Source: Blepharisma japonicum (Eukaryota; Ciliophora; Heterotrichea; Heterotrichida; Blepharismidae). Taken from it: a stretch of 64,000 nt of DNA. Both the position numbers and the translations under genes were made by a program. The notes beneath the pieces were generated by a model. It was given only the letters and a program-made list of their open reading frames with translations. It had not been told where the DNA came from and searched no databases. Location of the stretch: contig CATKHK010000009.1 of the NCBI GenBank assembly GCA_949751835.1, positions 248,001 through 312,000 on the forward strand. Direction: 5' to 3'. This document shows positions 1-11,556 of the stretch, in pieces (positions within the stretch are counted from its first letter, which is position 1; each line of letters begins with the position of its first letter).

Positions 1-1652
1 TCGTAGACAGCCTCTATAGACGAGATCAGGAAACAGATGATACTCTCATAGAAGAAATTTCCAAAGCCAATTCAGTCCTCCTTGTATATGATGTTACAAT
101 GACTGATACTATAGATCGATTAGGCTCTTTTTGGATGGATTTCATATCAAATCATAGCGATGCCCCAATTATCTTAGTAGGAAATAAAGCAGACTTAAAA
201 ACTGACCAAAGCACAGCTGAGCAATTTGAAGACATTATGAGACCTCTCGCCAAAGATTATAAACAATGCACTATAAGTTTAGAAGTATCAGCAAAAACTC
301 TATGCAACTTGCAAGATTTATTTTTATGTGCTCAAAGAGTGGTCCTATATCCTACATCTCCTTTGTACGAATCAGTGTCAAGACAACTGACTCCAGAGTT
401 TGAAAGAGCACTTGCATTGATTTTTAGAAGATGCGACAAGGACCAAGATTTTTATCTGAACGATTATGAGCTTGCCAATATGCACTCAGAAGTATTTCAA
501 AATCATCTCATACAGAATGACATGGACCGTATTAAAGAAGTTGTTAGAGAGCAATGCGAAGATGGAGTTACTGATAAAGGAATGAATTTCCATGGTTTTC
601 TTCATCTTCAGAAAATGATGATCCAAAGGCTGAAGCTTAATGTTTGTTGAACACTTTTAAGGTACTTTGGGTTTAACGACAAATTAGAGCTAGAAATCAA
701 CTTTAATATCGCGAAAAAGCCAATAGAATCCATAGAACTCAGCAGAAATTCAATAAACTTTTTAATAGCAGTTTTCAAACAATATGCAAGAAATGAGTTA
801 TTAACTTATGAAGATTTGCTATCAATTTTCTCTACAATGGATAGTCCACCATGGGCTCCAACAAGAATAGATGAGCAAGCTTGGCTTAGCATTGAAAAAT
901 TTGTGGCAATGACTCCTGATTTTTGTGTCACTTTATCGTCCTGACTGGCATTATGGCACATGCTTACCCTTCTTGACTATGAAAATTCATTGAAATATCT
1001 AGTTCATATTGGCTTTTCTTATAACTATGAAGATGCTTTTATTATTACTAAAGAAAGAGACGTCACTGATTTTTCTCAAAGAAGAGTTTTCTGTGGATTT
1101 GTATTAGGTGAAACTGGGGTTGGAAAAACTTCACTATTGAACTCATTATTAGAAAAAGAGTTTAACCCAAATCAAATGCCTAGCACTCTTCCCAATATGG
1201 TTTCCAGAATTATTGAAGACACATCAAGCCAATTATTAGAAAGTAAATGTTTAGTACTCATTGAATATCCTACTGTTGCGTTAGAAGAAATGAAAAATAA
1301 CCTCGATCTATGTGACGTTGCTATAATTCTGCAAGATGGCACCAGAGAAAGCCAAGAATTCATAGCAAATGAGCTTTTCTTGCCACCACTTTTACCAAGA
1401 ATTAGAGTAAATACTAAATCTGATTATCCAATGAAATTGACGATTGATTTATCAAAAGAAAGACCTGTAGGGCTATTTACTGAGATTGTAAATATTGCAA
1501 TAAGACCTATGAATGGGCTAGAAGAGCATGTGAGACGAGAAATTAAGAAAAGCATGCAGGAAAAAAGAGTATCAGTAGCATTGAAAATTGGAATCGTTGT
1601 AGCTGTGTTTGTGAGTGGAATCGCAATTATGAGGAAATATTTCCCTAGATAA
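1..1652 (+). CDS. MIRO: Miro-type mitochondrial Rho GTPase, 5' end outside window
   Basis: Partial at the 5' end; reading frame begins at base 3. Miro proteins sit in the outer mitochondrial membrane and couple mitochondria to transport and ER contact. The first GTPase domain is represented by its G4 motif (GNKAD) and G5 motif (SAK). An EF-hand loop follows with canonical spacing (DKDQDFYLNDYE). The second GTPase domain has a P-loop GETGVGKTS and a TKSD G4 motif. The C-terminus ends with a single membrane segment (VALKIGIVVAVFVSGIAIM) and a short basic tail, as expected for a tail-anchored protein. Two in-frame TGA codons (648-650, and about 941-943 in the second EF-hand region) must be read as Trp; the first falls in a conserved NVCW/LRYFGF segment. 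The TAA stop at 1650-1652 directly abuts the stop of the convergent gene. Confidence 0.95.
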
Positions 1653-3338
1653 TTATTTTTTAAAATTAGCATTAAGCTTTATTAACAGTTGAGCCAAATC
1701 GGTTCGGTTATCTTTGATAGCATGAGATAAAGCTGTGTGGCCTGAACTGTCTGTTTCGTCCATGTCAATTCCTTTGGATATTAAGAATTTCAATAAGTCT
1801 TCTCTCTTTGAATATGACCTGAACACTTTTGAAAAATTTAAAAGTTGGATTTCTGCCCCTAATTCAACCATTTTTTCTATCATAGGTATTGAAGGTAATG
1901 CAAACCATAAAGGTGGATATCCATTGATATTATAATTAATGGCTTCAATAAATTCATTTTCTTCAGTGTTCTCATGAAGAAACTCAAGAACTTCACTATT
2001 TTTATTAAGAGCAGCTAGATGTAAAATTGGAAAATCATTGCATGTCTCTTTTAGGTCAATTTTCAAAGTTGACGTTTTTTTGATATATCGTAATAAATTT
2101 AGCGAGTTATATTTTACAGCAATATATGGGATTGATGGAGGACCTTTAAATTTGTCGATGAAAATATCCAAAGAGCTCTCTGGTGAGCATATCAAGCATC
2201 TCTGTGTAATTAGAGCTCCATTTTCAATCAACAATTTTGCATCATCAATTTGGTTCGATTGCAAAGAATACTCAAGTAGTGAAAATTTTTCTAAATTTGA
2301 GATATTAACATTTCCTCCTTCTTTGATATAAATTGATAACAAATCAATATCACCGATGCACTCGAATCCAATTAGTCCTTTTTCCACCCCAGATTTCAAC
2401 AATATTTCAAAAGTTTTTAAATAATTCTTTTCTTCTGCTTTCTCGGCATGATCTATTGGTAAGTTTATGCTTTCTCCCTTTTTTCCATTTACAGTAACTG
2501 CTAATACATTGTCTCCATAATCAGTGTGCTTGCTCATAATTGAGTTATTATCAGTTTCTAGCCCATGAAAGCCCTTTTCAGCTCCTCTTCTTAGTAGCTC
2601 CTTAACAATTTTTCAATACCCTTTCGATGCAGCAATATGCAAAGGTGGGATTTCTTTTGAGTATTTTTTGATTGCTCCATTTAAATACTTAATTCCTTCT
2701 TCAATAATAATGCGCTCAACAATAAAGCCTCTGTTAATATCAATATCAGTTTTATTTAAAAGTTCTTTAACAATTTCACAAGATCCACTTGCACATGCAA
2801 TGCAAAGAATTGTAATGGAAGCCTGCTCTTGGCCTTTTTTTGACTCTAAATTAAAATAATTTTCTCCATATGATAAATTTTTGCCCAATAAATTTTGTAA
2901 ACTTTTAAAATCCCCCTGTACAACTGCATCAAAAATTTTAGACCTCATTGGAAAATCTTCATCTAATCCTCTTCCTGTCAATAGCCAATTAGGAGTATAT
3001 ACTCTGCTATAAGTATTGCTCACCATACTAGCGCTTGCACTTAAAAAAGGTGTGCTTTCTCCTTCATAAGGTATAGGGGACATAATATCATAAAGTTTTT
3101 CTTCAGTGAGCTCTTCTCTAGTAATTGTGTCTATGCTTGTTTTTAATGATTGGACAGCTTCAGTTTCAAAACTTGGGATATGTTTGTGGATTGGACTGTC
3201 TGGACATGGAGGATATAGGATTAGAAAAAACTTTCTGCAGACCAAGGAAAATTGATATTGCTCTATTGGCGTTAAATAAGGAATTATCAAATCTCAATTG
3301 GAAAATGAAGAAGCTGATAATTTTTCTTCAGAAAGCAT
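1653..3338 (-). CDS. F-box and ankyrin-repeat protein
   Basis: About 561 aa. I chose the ATG at 3336-3338. The N-terminal segment SNWDLIIPYLTPIEQYQF followed by SLVCRKF resembles an F-box, the Skp1-binding module of SCF ubiquitin ligases. The rest holds ankyrin-like repeats, for example PPLHIAASKGY, PILHLAALNKNSEVLEFL and GHTALSHAIKDNRTDLAQLL near the C-terminus. Two in-frame TGA codons (complement of 3294-3296 and 2613-2615) are read as Trp; the first sits inside the F-box and the second inside an ankyrin repeat, so both joins are supported by domain continuity. A substrate-adaptor role is inferred from the architecture. The target is unknown. Confidence 0.85.
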
Positions 3339-3423
3339 AGGAGGATAAGCGATTATAGAAGAACTCCTGCAGCATCCCATAAGTTTAATATTTGAAAGAT
3401 TGAAATCAAAATGAATAGTTATT

Positions 3424-4197
3424 ATGTCTAAGGAAGCACCTGTTAAACTGATTTCAGCTAAAAAGGAGTATATAAGAAACATGACACCAGGGAAACTTAC
3501 GAATTTGAACCAAATCCAGCCAAACCATAATAATAGCGATGAATGCTTGCCACATCCAAGCATTTTAGTTGGAACTAAAAGGATTTATCCTTTAAACTTT
3601 AAAGTCCCTCAGGATAAAAAGTTAGAATATTCCCATCGCCGTTACAAATCGTATGAAGAAGCCCCAGAGTTTATGCATGAATATATGATAAATCCTCTTA
3701 AGCCTCAGCTTGAAGTTAAAAGTACTTTAAACGTCAACTACTCTTCAAAGCAATCTATTTATAATAAACTTCCTCATCATGAAAGATCTCAATCCACTGA
3801 ACCAAGAATGCATCACCCTATAACTCTAAAAGTGAAAGACTTTCAATATTCAAACAAAGATTCTGATAATTCTTATTATCCAAATAATAAGAGTTTTTAT
3901 AAGCCTCATGTAATTTATATTACTCCGAGGTCGAAGATTACTTTGTACTCTTCTTTTCCAATCAACTTGAAGCCTGATCAATTTAAGCCTCAAAATCTCT
4001 CACAAATGAGGACTCGAAATGGCAGCAAGTATTCTTTCCAAGATAGGCCTGGATCCATTATGATGACTCAACAAAAAGCAGCTCAGCCTGAAATCTTTCC
4101 AATAACTAAGCCTGCCTTAACATTTGGAGAAAAGATTCTAAGATTAAAAGAGCTTGTAATAGATCCAGTTGTAAAAGAGCAAAATTTATTAATTTAG
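3424..4197 (+). CDS. Hypothetical protein, basic and Pro/Tyr/Ser-rich
   Basis: 257 aa ending in TAG. I do not recognise a domain. The protein is rich in Lys, Pro, Tyr, Asn and Ser with little predicted order, and ends in a short helix-like stretch (FGEKILRLKELVIDPVVKEQ). It is divergent from the F-box/ankyrin gene, with 85 bases between the two start codons, so the two may share a promoter region. No membrane segments or signal peptide are seen. Confidence 0.7.
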   Translation: MSKEAPVKLISAKKEYIRNMTPGKLTNLNQIQPNHNNSDECLPHPSILVGTKRIYPLNFKVPQDKKLEYSHRRYKSYEEAPEFMHEYMINPLKPQLEVKSTLNVNYSSKQSIYNKLPHHERSQSTEPRMHHPITLKVKDFQYSNKDSDNSYYPNNKSFYKPHVIYITPRSKITLYSSFPINLKPDQFKPQNLSQMRTRNGSKYSFQDRPGSIMMTQQKAAQPEIFPITKPALTFGEKILRLKELVIDPVVKEQNLLI

Positions 4198-4244
4198 GTA
4201 TTAATTTTTTATCAAAATTAATTTGCTAGCAAATTATATAATAA

Positions 4245-4970
4245 TTATTCAGTATTCCATAGATGCAAGTTGTCTCTTATATATTCCAATATAAGAGCGC
4301 TATCTTTAAAAGACTCTTCATTGAAATCTACAATATACTCATTTGCTTCTTCAAGAACACTACTTGCGAGCTTGCATGCCTCGTCTTTGTTCTGCAGGAT
4401 TTCATAATAAAATACTGAAAAGTTCAGTTTTAGTCCAAGTCGAATTGGATTCAGCGAAATTAGCTCAATCTGTGAAAGCCTGTCTGCTTCTAAATACGCT
4501 CTAAGAGCTTTTTGAGAATTTTCTTCTTTTTGTTCATCTATCATAAACTCGCACAAGTATCTGTGATAGTCCCCTTTCATTTTAAAATAAAAGACAAGAG
4601 CTTCTCCAGAGGAAGAATTCGGAATTAATTTTGTGTCGAGAATTTCTAATATTTCTTGGCAATATCTTTGTATTTCTTTTTCTACTTTTTTTCGGTAAGT
4701 TGCTGCTATATCCATTTGGTGGGTATGTGAAGAGTCTTTCTCTACTGACTCAATTGACTGAAGTACTCTAAGTGATGATCTCCGAGCAGAAACTACATTT
4801 TTATATGCAACTGATAGCATACTTCGTTCTTCTACTGATAATTCTCTTGCAAGTTTTTTTGTGAATTCATAAAGAAGTTCTGCCATCTCGTCGTGGCGGC
4901 CGGCTTGCTCTGAGACTCGAGCTAAATAAAGTAAAGTTTCACAGTCAAGTGATTTTTTATTAATTGACAT
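4245..4970 (-). CDS. 14-3-3 family phosphoserine-binding protein
   Basis: 241 aa from the chosen start. An upstream in-frame Met (4997) would add nine residues (MLDFKYLII); I prefer the ATG at 4968-4970 because it gives the usual 14-3-3 N-terminus just before helix 1. The phosphopeptide pocket is intact: the Lys and Arg of SVAYKNVVSARRSS and the Arg-Tyr pair of KGDYHRYLCEF. The family signature LNPIRLGLKLNFSVFYYEI is present. 14-3-3 dimers bind phosphorylated clients in the cytosol and nucleus. The acidic C-terminal tail usual in the family is short here (DNLHLWNTE). The gene converges with the preceding hypothetical gene; 47 bases separate their stops. Confidence 0.97.
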   Translation of the reverse strand: MSINKKSLDCETLLYLARVSEQAGRHDEMAELLYEFTKKLARELSVEERSMLSVAYKNVVSARRSSLRVLQSIESVEKDSSHTHQMDIAATYRKKVEKEIQRYCQEILEILDTKLIPNSSSGEALVFYFKMKGDYHRYLCEFMIDEQKEENSQKALRAYLEADRLSQIELISLNPIRLGLKLNFSVFYYEILQNKDEACKLASSVLEEANEYIVDFNEESFKDSALILEYIRDNLHLWNTE

Positions 4971-5085
4971 TATAATTAAATATTTAAAATCCAACATAGG
5001 AAAAAATAGCTACTTCAATTTTAATATCAATTTGAATAGAAGTTGGCAACTCTTGGCAAAATAAATGATATTTATATATTAATCA

Positions 5086-5478
5086 ATGGGATCTTCAGAA
5101 GAAGAGATAGTTAGACTACGACAAGAAGTTGAGCATTGGAAATCACTATATTTTCAAAGCCTCCAAAGAACTCAAGAGCTTGAAGCACAACTAGGAATCA
5201 GCCCCAAAGAATATAAGCCTTCAGGGCATGAAAGGCCACATTCAAATAGGCAAGAAGATCATAAACCTTCGCAGCCGAAAAATAAGCCTGGACCCAGTAA
5301 TTTTTATTTAGAATACATAAAAAAGCAAGATCATCAGTCAGATAATATAAAGAATAAGCTTAGGCTAGCGTGCTCGAATAATGATAAAGCTTTGCTTGAA
5401 GAGGCAATAAAAGAAGCAGAATTAGCTGGGATGAGTGACATTGATCATGCAAAGAGGAAACTGGCGTCACTAGTATAA
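5086..5478 (+). CDS. Small coiled-coil hypothetical protein
   Basis: 130 aa. Residues 5-38 form a heptad-type helix (EEEIVRLRQEVEHWKSLYF). A polar Pro/His/Lys-rich linker follows, then a helical C-terminal segment (ALLEEAIKEAELAGMSDIDH) of the Ala/Glu-rich kind common in ciliate proteins. No catalytic motif is seen and I do not recognise the family. It is divergent from the 14-3-3 gene. Confidence 0.7.
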   Translation: MGSSEEEIVRLRQEVEHWKSLYFQSLQRTQELEAQLGISPKEYKPSGHERPHSNRQEDHKPSQPKNKPGPSNFYLEYIKKQDHQSDNIKNKLRLACSNNDKALLEEAIKEAELAGMSDIDHAKRKLASLV

Positions 5479-5714
5479 GAAGCTTCTTTTGGTTAATGAC
5501 TTGATAAATAAGCTCAAGTGATTAGTAATAATGTCTGAGGAAATTTAAATTAGTGATAAAATGGGATTTTAACAGTCAGCACCAGATAAAATTTTAAATA
5601 TGTTGTGATTTTGCTAATATATTTGATTAAATCAAGACTCTTTTGCAGAATTTTTCTAGCTTAAAACTAAAAACATTCTATACTTCCATTTATTGATAAT
5701 AAATTAATAAAAAA

Positions 5715-7355
5715 ATGAACCCGCATTCAACGTTGCGCCTAACCGACCAAAAAAACACAAAATCAACGGTAATTCCATTTAAACTTATCCGATATAAGCC
5801 TAAAGTCGAATCTCAAATTCTCATTACCAATCGAAAAGAATTAACAAAATACATTCCGCATACTCCTAAACATCGCCACACCTCTTCTTTGCAGATTTCA
5901 AGTACCATTGATACTTCTGTAAAAAAATCTTTTTCAACTGACATTTCTTCAATAGACCTAAATTCTTTTATAAAAGAAACCCCAAAAAAAAACCTCAGTC
6001 CGAATATCTCTGCAAATATTTCACGAATTGAAACATTGAGGTGAAAACCTCAGAAATCCCTCCCAAAAATAAGCCTTACTCAAATAATGAAAGATAAAAG
6101 AATTAATAATAAAGAGAAAACCCAAGCAAAAGAAATTCAGACATCGCATTCATCGTCATTTTCTAAAACATTTTCAACATTTTTAAATCAGCCAGAAACA
6201 ATTAATTATCAGTGCATACCAAGCCAAGATGTATTTCACCCTGTTATTTTGCCTGGAATAAATATAGGCTCATGAGTTCTAAAAGAAACTCATGGGTCAA
6301 AGCCATGCAGTAGGGAAGGAAGCCAAATTATATATGCTAATAATAAAGTTTATCTTTATGGAGGACAAAGCAGAACTTTGCACCCTGACGTGAGGGAGCT
6401 TGATTTGATCACTTGAAATTGGAAAATAATTAATACACAATATGCACCTCAAGGAAAAATAGGCCATTCTATTATTTTATATAAAAATAAACTTATAGTT
6501 TATGGAGGATACTCTTCTCACGCAAAAAACGGAAGCAGAAGATGCTCAAGGAGATTGCATATTTTATCATTAAATGACTGGAAATGGCAAACATATCTGG
6601 GAAGCGGGACAGTACCCCCACCAAGAAGAAATCATTCGGCCGCAAAACTAGGTAAATATATGTTTATCTATGGAGGAATTGGCCAAGATGGCATTGCATC
6701 TGGTGGTCTGCATATATTTGACATGAAAATTCAAGAATGAAAGCTACCTGAAGTAGTCGTTTTTGATGACCCAGGCTGTAGGAGTCATGCCACTTTAACT
6801 GCAGTTTTCGATGAAGAAATCCTAAATGACAATAAGCAGTCCCTTTTTTTTAGTCACAAGCAGTCAAATTCAATGGGAATTGCTAATAGTGGCTTTTATT
6901 TATTCGGCGGTTTAGATTTAAATGGCCAACCTTGCAACTCTCTATATGGTCTTTATTTAAGAAATGGCCAATTTATATGGATGGAAATTCGAGGAGGCAA
7001 TAAAGCACCTCCTGCACGTTATTCTCACACCGCAACTGCAATTAAGCATAAAATATTTATTTTTGGAGGCAGAAATGACAACTTGTTTCACGCTACAGGA
7101 AATTCCTGCTTAGATGATGTCTATATATTTAATGTAGATACCTTACAATGAGATTCTATAGAAATCTATGGAAATTGCCCTGAAGGGCGTTGGGGTCATT
7201 GCTCAACAAGTTTTGAATCAAAGTTAATAATACTTGGAGGGATGAATCATAGGAATTATATGTCTTCAGATTTCTATTATCTAGAAACTGATAGAAATCT
7301 TATAGATGAGAGTATGCTTTATGAAGACCAACTCGGAAGCAAATTCGAAACGTAA
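5715..7355 (+). CDS. Kelch-repeat beta-propeller protein
   Basis: 546 aa, TAA stop at 7353-7355. The first 180 residues are polar and low in complexity (Lys, Thr, Ser, Pro). Residues from about 200 onward form a kelch propeller: repeated hydrophobic-YGG or FGG turns (KVYLYGGQ, KLIVYGGY, YMFIYGGI, GFYLFGGL, KIFIFGGR, KLIILGG), each followed by the usual Trp-containing strand. Five or more TGA codons are in frame, including the kelch Trp positions in LITWNW, QEWKL and LQWDS. Reading TGA as Trp is needed both to keep the frame and to fill conserved Trp positions. Kelch propellers are protein-interaction scaffolds; the partner is unknown. Confidence 0.93.
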
Positions 7356-7444
7356 TTTAAATATTTTTTGCTGAAATCTTGGCTTTTTACAATATAATTT
7401 TAGTATTAAATTTATTAATATAAATAGTGGTAATAATTTAAAAG

Positions 7445-8275
7445 ATGTCATCAGGAACGAGCAGAGGATTTAGCCTAAGAAATGGTTTCCAAAGATACTT
7501 TTCAAGGAATAATCCACAAAATTACAGGTTTCCCATTCCAAGGCAGCAAACGCCATACACATATGCAAAAATCGCTGAATATATCGAGAAAGACTTAAGC
7601 AAAGCCGAAGTTTTCTATAGGCAAGCTATAGAAGATGGAGAAAGGCCAGAGTCAGCGTTAAAAGATCTAGCAGGGGTTTTGCATCAGCAAGGTAAAACTA
7701 AAGAAGCCTGCGAACTCTTACAAAGTCACAAACACTTATTTGTGTCTGACCAAACTCGATACGAAAATTTACTAAAAAACTTGCAAAAACAAATTTTTCC
7801 TTCACAAAACACATTTAACAAAGCGGTCAAAATTAATGGGCTTGGAATTATGTCAGATGAGCTCACAATCCGTGGGATGTTTCAGAATGCATCAAGAATC
7901 CTTCATATAGAAATAGGCTCCGAATTAGACTCAAATGGTAGGAATAAATTCGCTATTGTGAGATTTGCAAGCCACTCAGCAGCTAGAAAAACATTAGAAG
8001 GGCTATTAGACATGACCAGATATAAACTTGAATGGGTTTCCGTTAATGGAGAAATCACCGGTGAAGTTGTTTTTGATAAATCAGCTACAGATGGCCACGT
8101 TATAAAGACTTCTCCACTAAAAGCAAGCTCAGAGCCAACTTATTACTCATATTTTGCAGATAAGCCTTGCCAGCCGTTTGACGACATTGTTGATGAATTA
8201 CTAGAAAATTCGATTTTCACATATTTCAAAAAGCCTACTTCTTTCGAGATCGGCAATACCAATCATTTTAATTAG
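7445..8275 (+). CDS. TPR-like and RRM-like protein
   Basis: 276 aa. The N-terminus is rich in Arg, Ser and Gly with few acidic residues (MSSGTSRGFSLRNGFQRY), which could be a mitochondrial targeting peptide or a basic RNA-binding tail. Residues about 40-95 look like one or two TPR helices (DLSKAEVFYRQAIEDGE, GKTKEACELLQSH). Residues about 125-205 look like an RNA-recognition-motif fold (AVKINGLGIMSDELTIRGMF, then KFAIVRFASHSAARKTLEGL, which occupies the RNP1-like position). An RNA-linked role is inferred from fold resemblance only. Confidence 0.65.
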   Translation: MSSGTSRGFSLRNGFQRYFSRNNPQNYRFPIPRQQTPYTYAKIAEYIEKDLSKAEVFYRQAIEDGERPESALKDLAGVLHQQGKTKEACELLQSHKHLFVSDQTRYENLLKNLQKQIFPSQNTFNKAVKINGLGIMSDELTIRGMFQNASRILHIEIGSELDSNGRNKFAIVRFASHSAARKTLEGLLDMTRYKLEWVSVNGEITGEVVFDKSATDGHVIKTSPLKASSEPTYYSYFADKPCQPFDDIVDELLENSIFTYFKKPTSFEIGNTNHFN

Positions 8276-8480
8276 AGCGATGAAAATTTCAAACATTAAT
8301 TTAAGATTAACACATTAAAATTTCGTATGAAGCCTTATTTTTTTAGTAAAGGGAAGCTGAAATATTTGCATATCAATAATAATTTTTTAAAGTGCAATAA
8401 AATTTCTTAATCACCCATTTCTTTTTCTAATTGCGCGAGCCAGATGAACTATTTTCCCTACTGTCATTATAAAGAATAAA

Positions 8481-8966
8481 ATGCATCAGTGCCAAGATTG
8501 CGAAAATATGATACCTCCTAATAGATTCAGGTGCCATTATTGTCATCAAAGAATACAAGAGGATCCCGAAATGCAAATGTTTGTGGCGGTAATGGATCTG
8601 GTAAAAGAAAGGGTTGCAATGTATAGTGATTTAATACAAAATCGTATCCTAATGGTAAAAGAAGACATAATTTCTTGTGTTTCTGAAGCAATTTTTAACT
8701 ATAAGCAAACAATTATCCAAAACTTAGCTAAGATAAACAGCTATATGGATATTGAAGATCAATATTACCTAGATGATGATATGATGGATATCCCAGATCC
8801 CCAGAATATTATTGAGTATTTAGATATTCCACAAATGCAATTTAATTTAGACTCAAATGAAGTCCAAGAAGGTTTTAGGCAAGTCTTAAGAGGAAATTAT
8901 GTGATGTTCAGAGAGCTTATAAAATGCACAGGAAAGCCTCCTGCTGATATTGGTGACATTGCTTAA
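8481..8966 (+). CDS. Small zinc-ribbon-like hypothetical protein
   Basis: 161 aa. The N-terminus carries two CxxC pairs (C4-C7 and C18-C21: CQDC and CHYC) spaced like a rubredoxin or RING-type zinc knuckle. The rest is acidic and helical, with a run of Asp around residues 92-105. No enzyme motif is visible and I do not recognise the family. Confidence 0.65.
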   Translation: MHQCQDCENMIPPNRFRCHYCHQRIQEDPEMQMFVAVMDLVKERVAMYSDLIQNRILMVKEDIISCVSEAIFNYKQTIIQNLAKINSYMDIEDQYYLDDDMMDIPDPQNIIEYLDIPQMQFNLDSNEVQEGFRQVLRGNYVMFRELIKCTGKPPADIGDIA

Positions 8967-9323
8967 AATAATTAAATTATAAATTATGGGTTTTCTGGAT
9001 TCAGAGTGAAATTTACTCGTCCATTTATGGATTATAATAAATATTTGCTTGATGACAAACCGATAGGGACAACTGATTGTGATGTTGTAGATAGTATCTG
9101 ATTTATTAATTTCAAATGATGAACCAAGTTTGATAGGAAAGGCCGTCTGATCGTGCTGATAACTTTGGTCTGATTTTACTTTATAATTTTTTTATAATTT
9201 CCTTATAATTATAGTTAGTCTGTGGTGGTATTAAGGAATTTGCTAATTAAATTAGTCTTCTCATCAACTTATCAGAGCTAAATTTCATTAGAAAGCATTT
9301 AGGAAGGTAGATTAAATATGGAA
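8967..9323. other. AT-rich intergenic region
   Basis: Between two convergent genes. I see no open frame with codon structure and no tRNA-like elements here. Confidence 0.6.
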
Positions 9324-10655
9324 TTAAATTAAATTGTTTCTTTCTTGGAACTCTCGTATTTCAGCTGATGCATTGTATAAAGTTTGTTTGAGTCCTGCAA
9401 TTTCTTTGTTTAAATCTTTATTTTCGATTTTCATCAAGGTCAAGCTTGTTTTCAAGTTGTTTAATTCTTCTTCTAGCATCGTGACTTGGTTCTTATAAAC
9501 GCTCGCTTCTGTGTCTTTCATCATTAAATCTTCATTTAAACTTGATATTTGAATTTGCTGATTAGCAAGAGCACCCTTAAGCTCCTTCGTGTCTAATTCT
9601 AATTTTTTATTTTTTTCTTCAAGTTCCAACTTAATGGTATCTTTCAATAATAAATTTTCATTTAATTCGGAGATTTGAATTTGTTGGTTTGCAATACTAT
9701 TTTTAAGCTTATTCACTTCTTTTTCTAATTCTTTATTTTTTCATTCCAAGTCATTTTTTGATGACAAGCCTTCGTTTAAGCTAGATATTTCCTTCTTTTG
9801 ATTAGTGACATTTTTTTTAAGCTCTTTAATTTCTTTTTCTAATTCATTATTTTTTGATTCAAGATTTGCTTTTAGCTTATCTTTTGCTGATAAATTTTCC
9901 TTTAAGCTTGTTATTTCAATCTGCTGTGCAGCAATATTATTTTTAAGTTTTTCCATTTCTTTTTCTAACTCATTGTTTTTCCCCTCCAAGTCCAATTTCA
10001 TAAAATCAAGACACTTGATATTTTCTATCAATTCGACATTTTCCCTTTTATAATGATTTTCGATCCGCTCTTGAATTGCCCCTTTAAGCGTATTAATATC
10101 TTTCGAAATTTCAAACTTGCTAACCAAAAATTGTATCTTTAACATTAAATCATTCGGTGAGTTTTCTTCAATTTTTTGTCTTATCCTTTGTTTTAGAGAT
10201 TTTGCTTCTCTTTTAATTTCCCTATCATTATATCTTGACCGTAGATTTTTAATTTCTTGCTCAAGAAACAAATTCATATGATTTTCTAGACTGTCAACAG
10301 ATTCTTTTACTCTTGCTAAATAATCTATGGTTGAAAAATATTCTTGAGTTTTTTCTGAGCAGTTTGATAATAAATCGTTTTGAGTGTTTTTTATTCATGT
10401 AGAGACTGTATTTGAGTCTTGTATTTCTTCAATTAGACTCGATGGAGCACCTACCACATTGGTCAGAAAACTAATAAACTCAGAAAATCTTTTCTGTTCT
10501 TCTTCAATGTAGGAATTAAGAAGTTTATTTAATTCAGATAGTTTTATTCTTTCTATTTTTTTTTCTCTTATAGCTTTCTGCAGTTTGAGGTTTTCAGCAG
10601 AGGAGGAAAGGTCTTCATAAAATTTATTTGGATTTTCAGAATAGCAAGCTCCCAT
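9324..10655 (-). CDS. Coiled-coil repeat protein with N-terminal myristoylation motif
   Basis: 443 aa joined through in-frame TGA (Trp) at complement 10395-10397 and 9741-9743. The N-terminus MGACYS fits an N-myristoylation site (Gly2, Ser6) with an adjacent Cys suitable for palmitoylation, so membrane attachment is likely. From about residue 180 the protein is a continuous coiled coil built of at least four tandem units of about 38 residues, each with a core like QQIQISSLNEDL followed by a KD, then LE.KN.ELEKE..ELK. No catalytic domain is seen. A membrane-linked structural or tether role is inferred. Confidence 0.82.
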
Positions 10656-11556
10656 TTTTATTGAAGAGATTCTGAGATGATAGGAATAGCAATGATAATT
10701 ATGGAAGATAAGGTAAAGCTAAATCATATCTATAATTGAAAATACACAGAAAGTGTTTATTTACTCACACATTAATTTACCGCGAATACGCATTTTTGTT
10801 GTTATATAGGGAATAACTATAAAATTTAGTTATTTATTAAGGTCATATAATGATAAAATGAAGCAGCAATAAATTAAATTAAATATTGATTTATAAATTC
10901 TAAAATTATTCTAATTATTAAATTTTATTATATTTTTAAATAACTCAGGTATCTGATCGTATATCTTGATATATAGCTAATTAATAAATTATGGATTTAA
11001 TTATCAAAAAAATAATAAAATTATCAAATTATTTCAGCTTCCGACCTTTTAACTTTATTTTCATATATACAATATGAAATTAAGCATTGATAAATTTAAA
11101 TGGATCGCCTATTTAACATTAAAATGATTTTAATATAAGCTTATGAGATCATAAATGCCACTTTAGGTTTAAGCTTGAGGTATTGCTTAGGTGCGTTATA
11201 TATCTCAAAGTTTTACCTATTTAATTCTGGTCCTATTTATGAGATGCTGTGCATCTCCTTTTGGAGATGACTTGATCCACAAGACCTAATATAATGAGAA
11301 AGATAAATTCATTATTTAATCGCAAAAAAAAGTAATTGGAATAAAATATAAACTTCATTTGGCGATTAAGACATGCTCTTGCTTTGCCATCTATTTTAAG
11401 TGTATATTGCTATAATATTGCCTTCAAACATTTCCAAACTTTTAATACCTTTTTCATCTCTACTAATTTAGCTTTGCAAAAATAAATTTGCAGCCTAAAA
11501 TCTGAGTATTCGACATAATTTAATAGCTTTTATAAATCAATCACTATAATAATTCT
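10656..11556. other. Long AT-rich intergenic region
   Basis: About 900 bases between divergent genes, without a sustained open frame. The only structure I noted is a short perfect stem at 11241-11257 (gagatg...catctc) followed by another ggagatg copy. It could be part of a non-coding RNA or chance. Confidence 0.5.

Noticed and set aside
2668-2859. Plus-strand open frames opposite the F-box/ankyrin gene
   Set aside because: They mirror codons of the minus-strand gene and have no domain.
10656-11556. tRNA or snRNA gene in the long spacer
   Set aside because: No T-loop or D-loop consensus and no cloverleaf pairing seen by eye.
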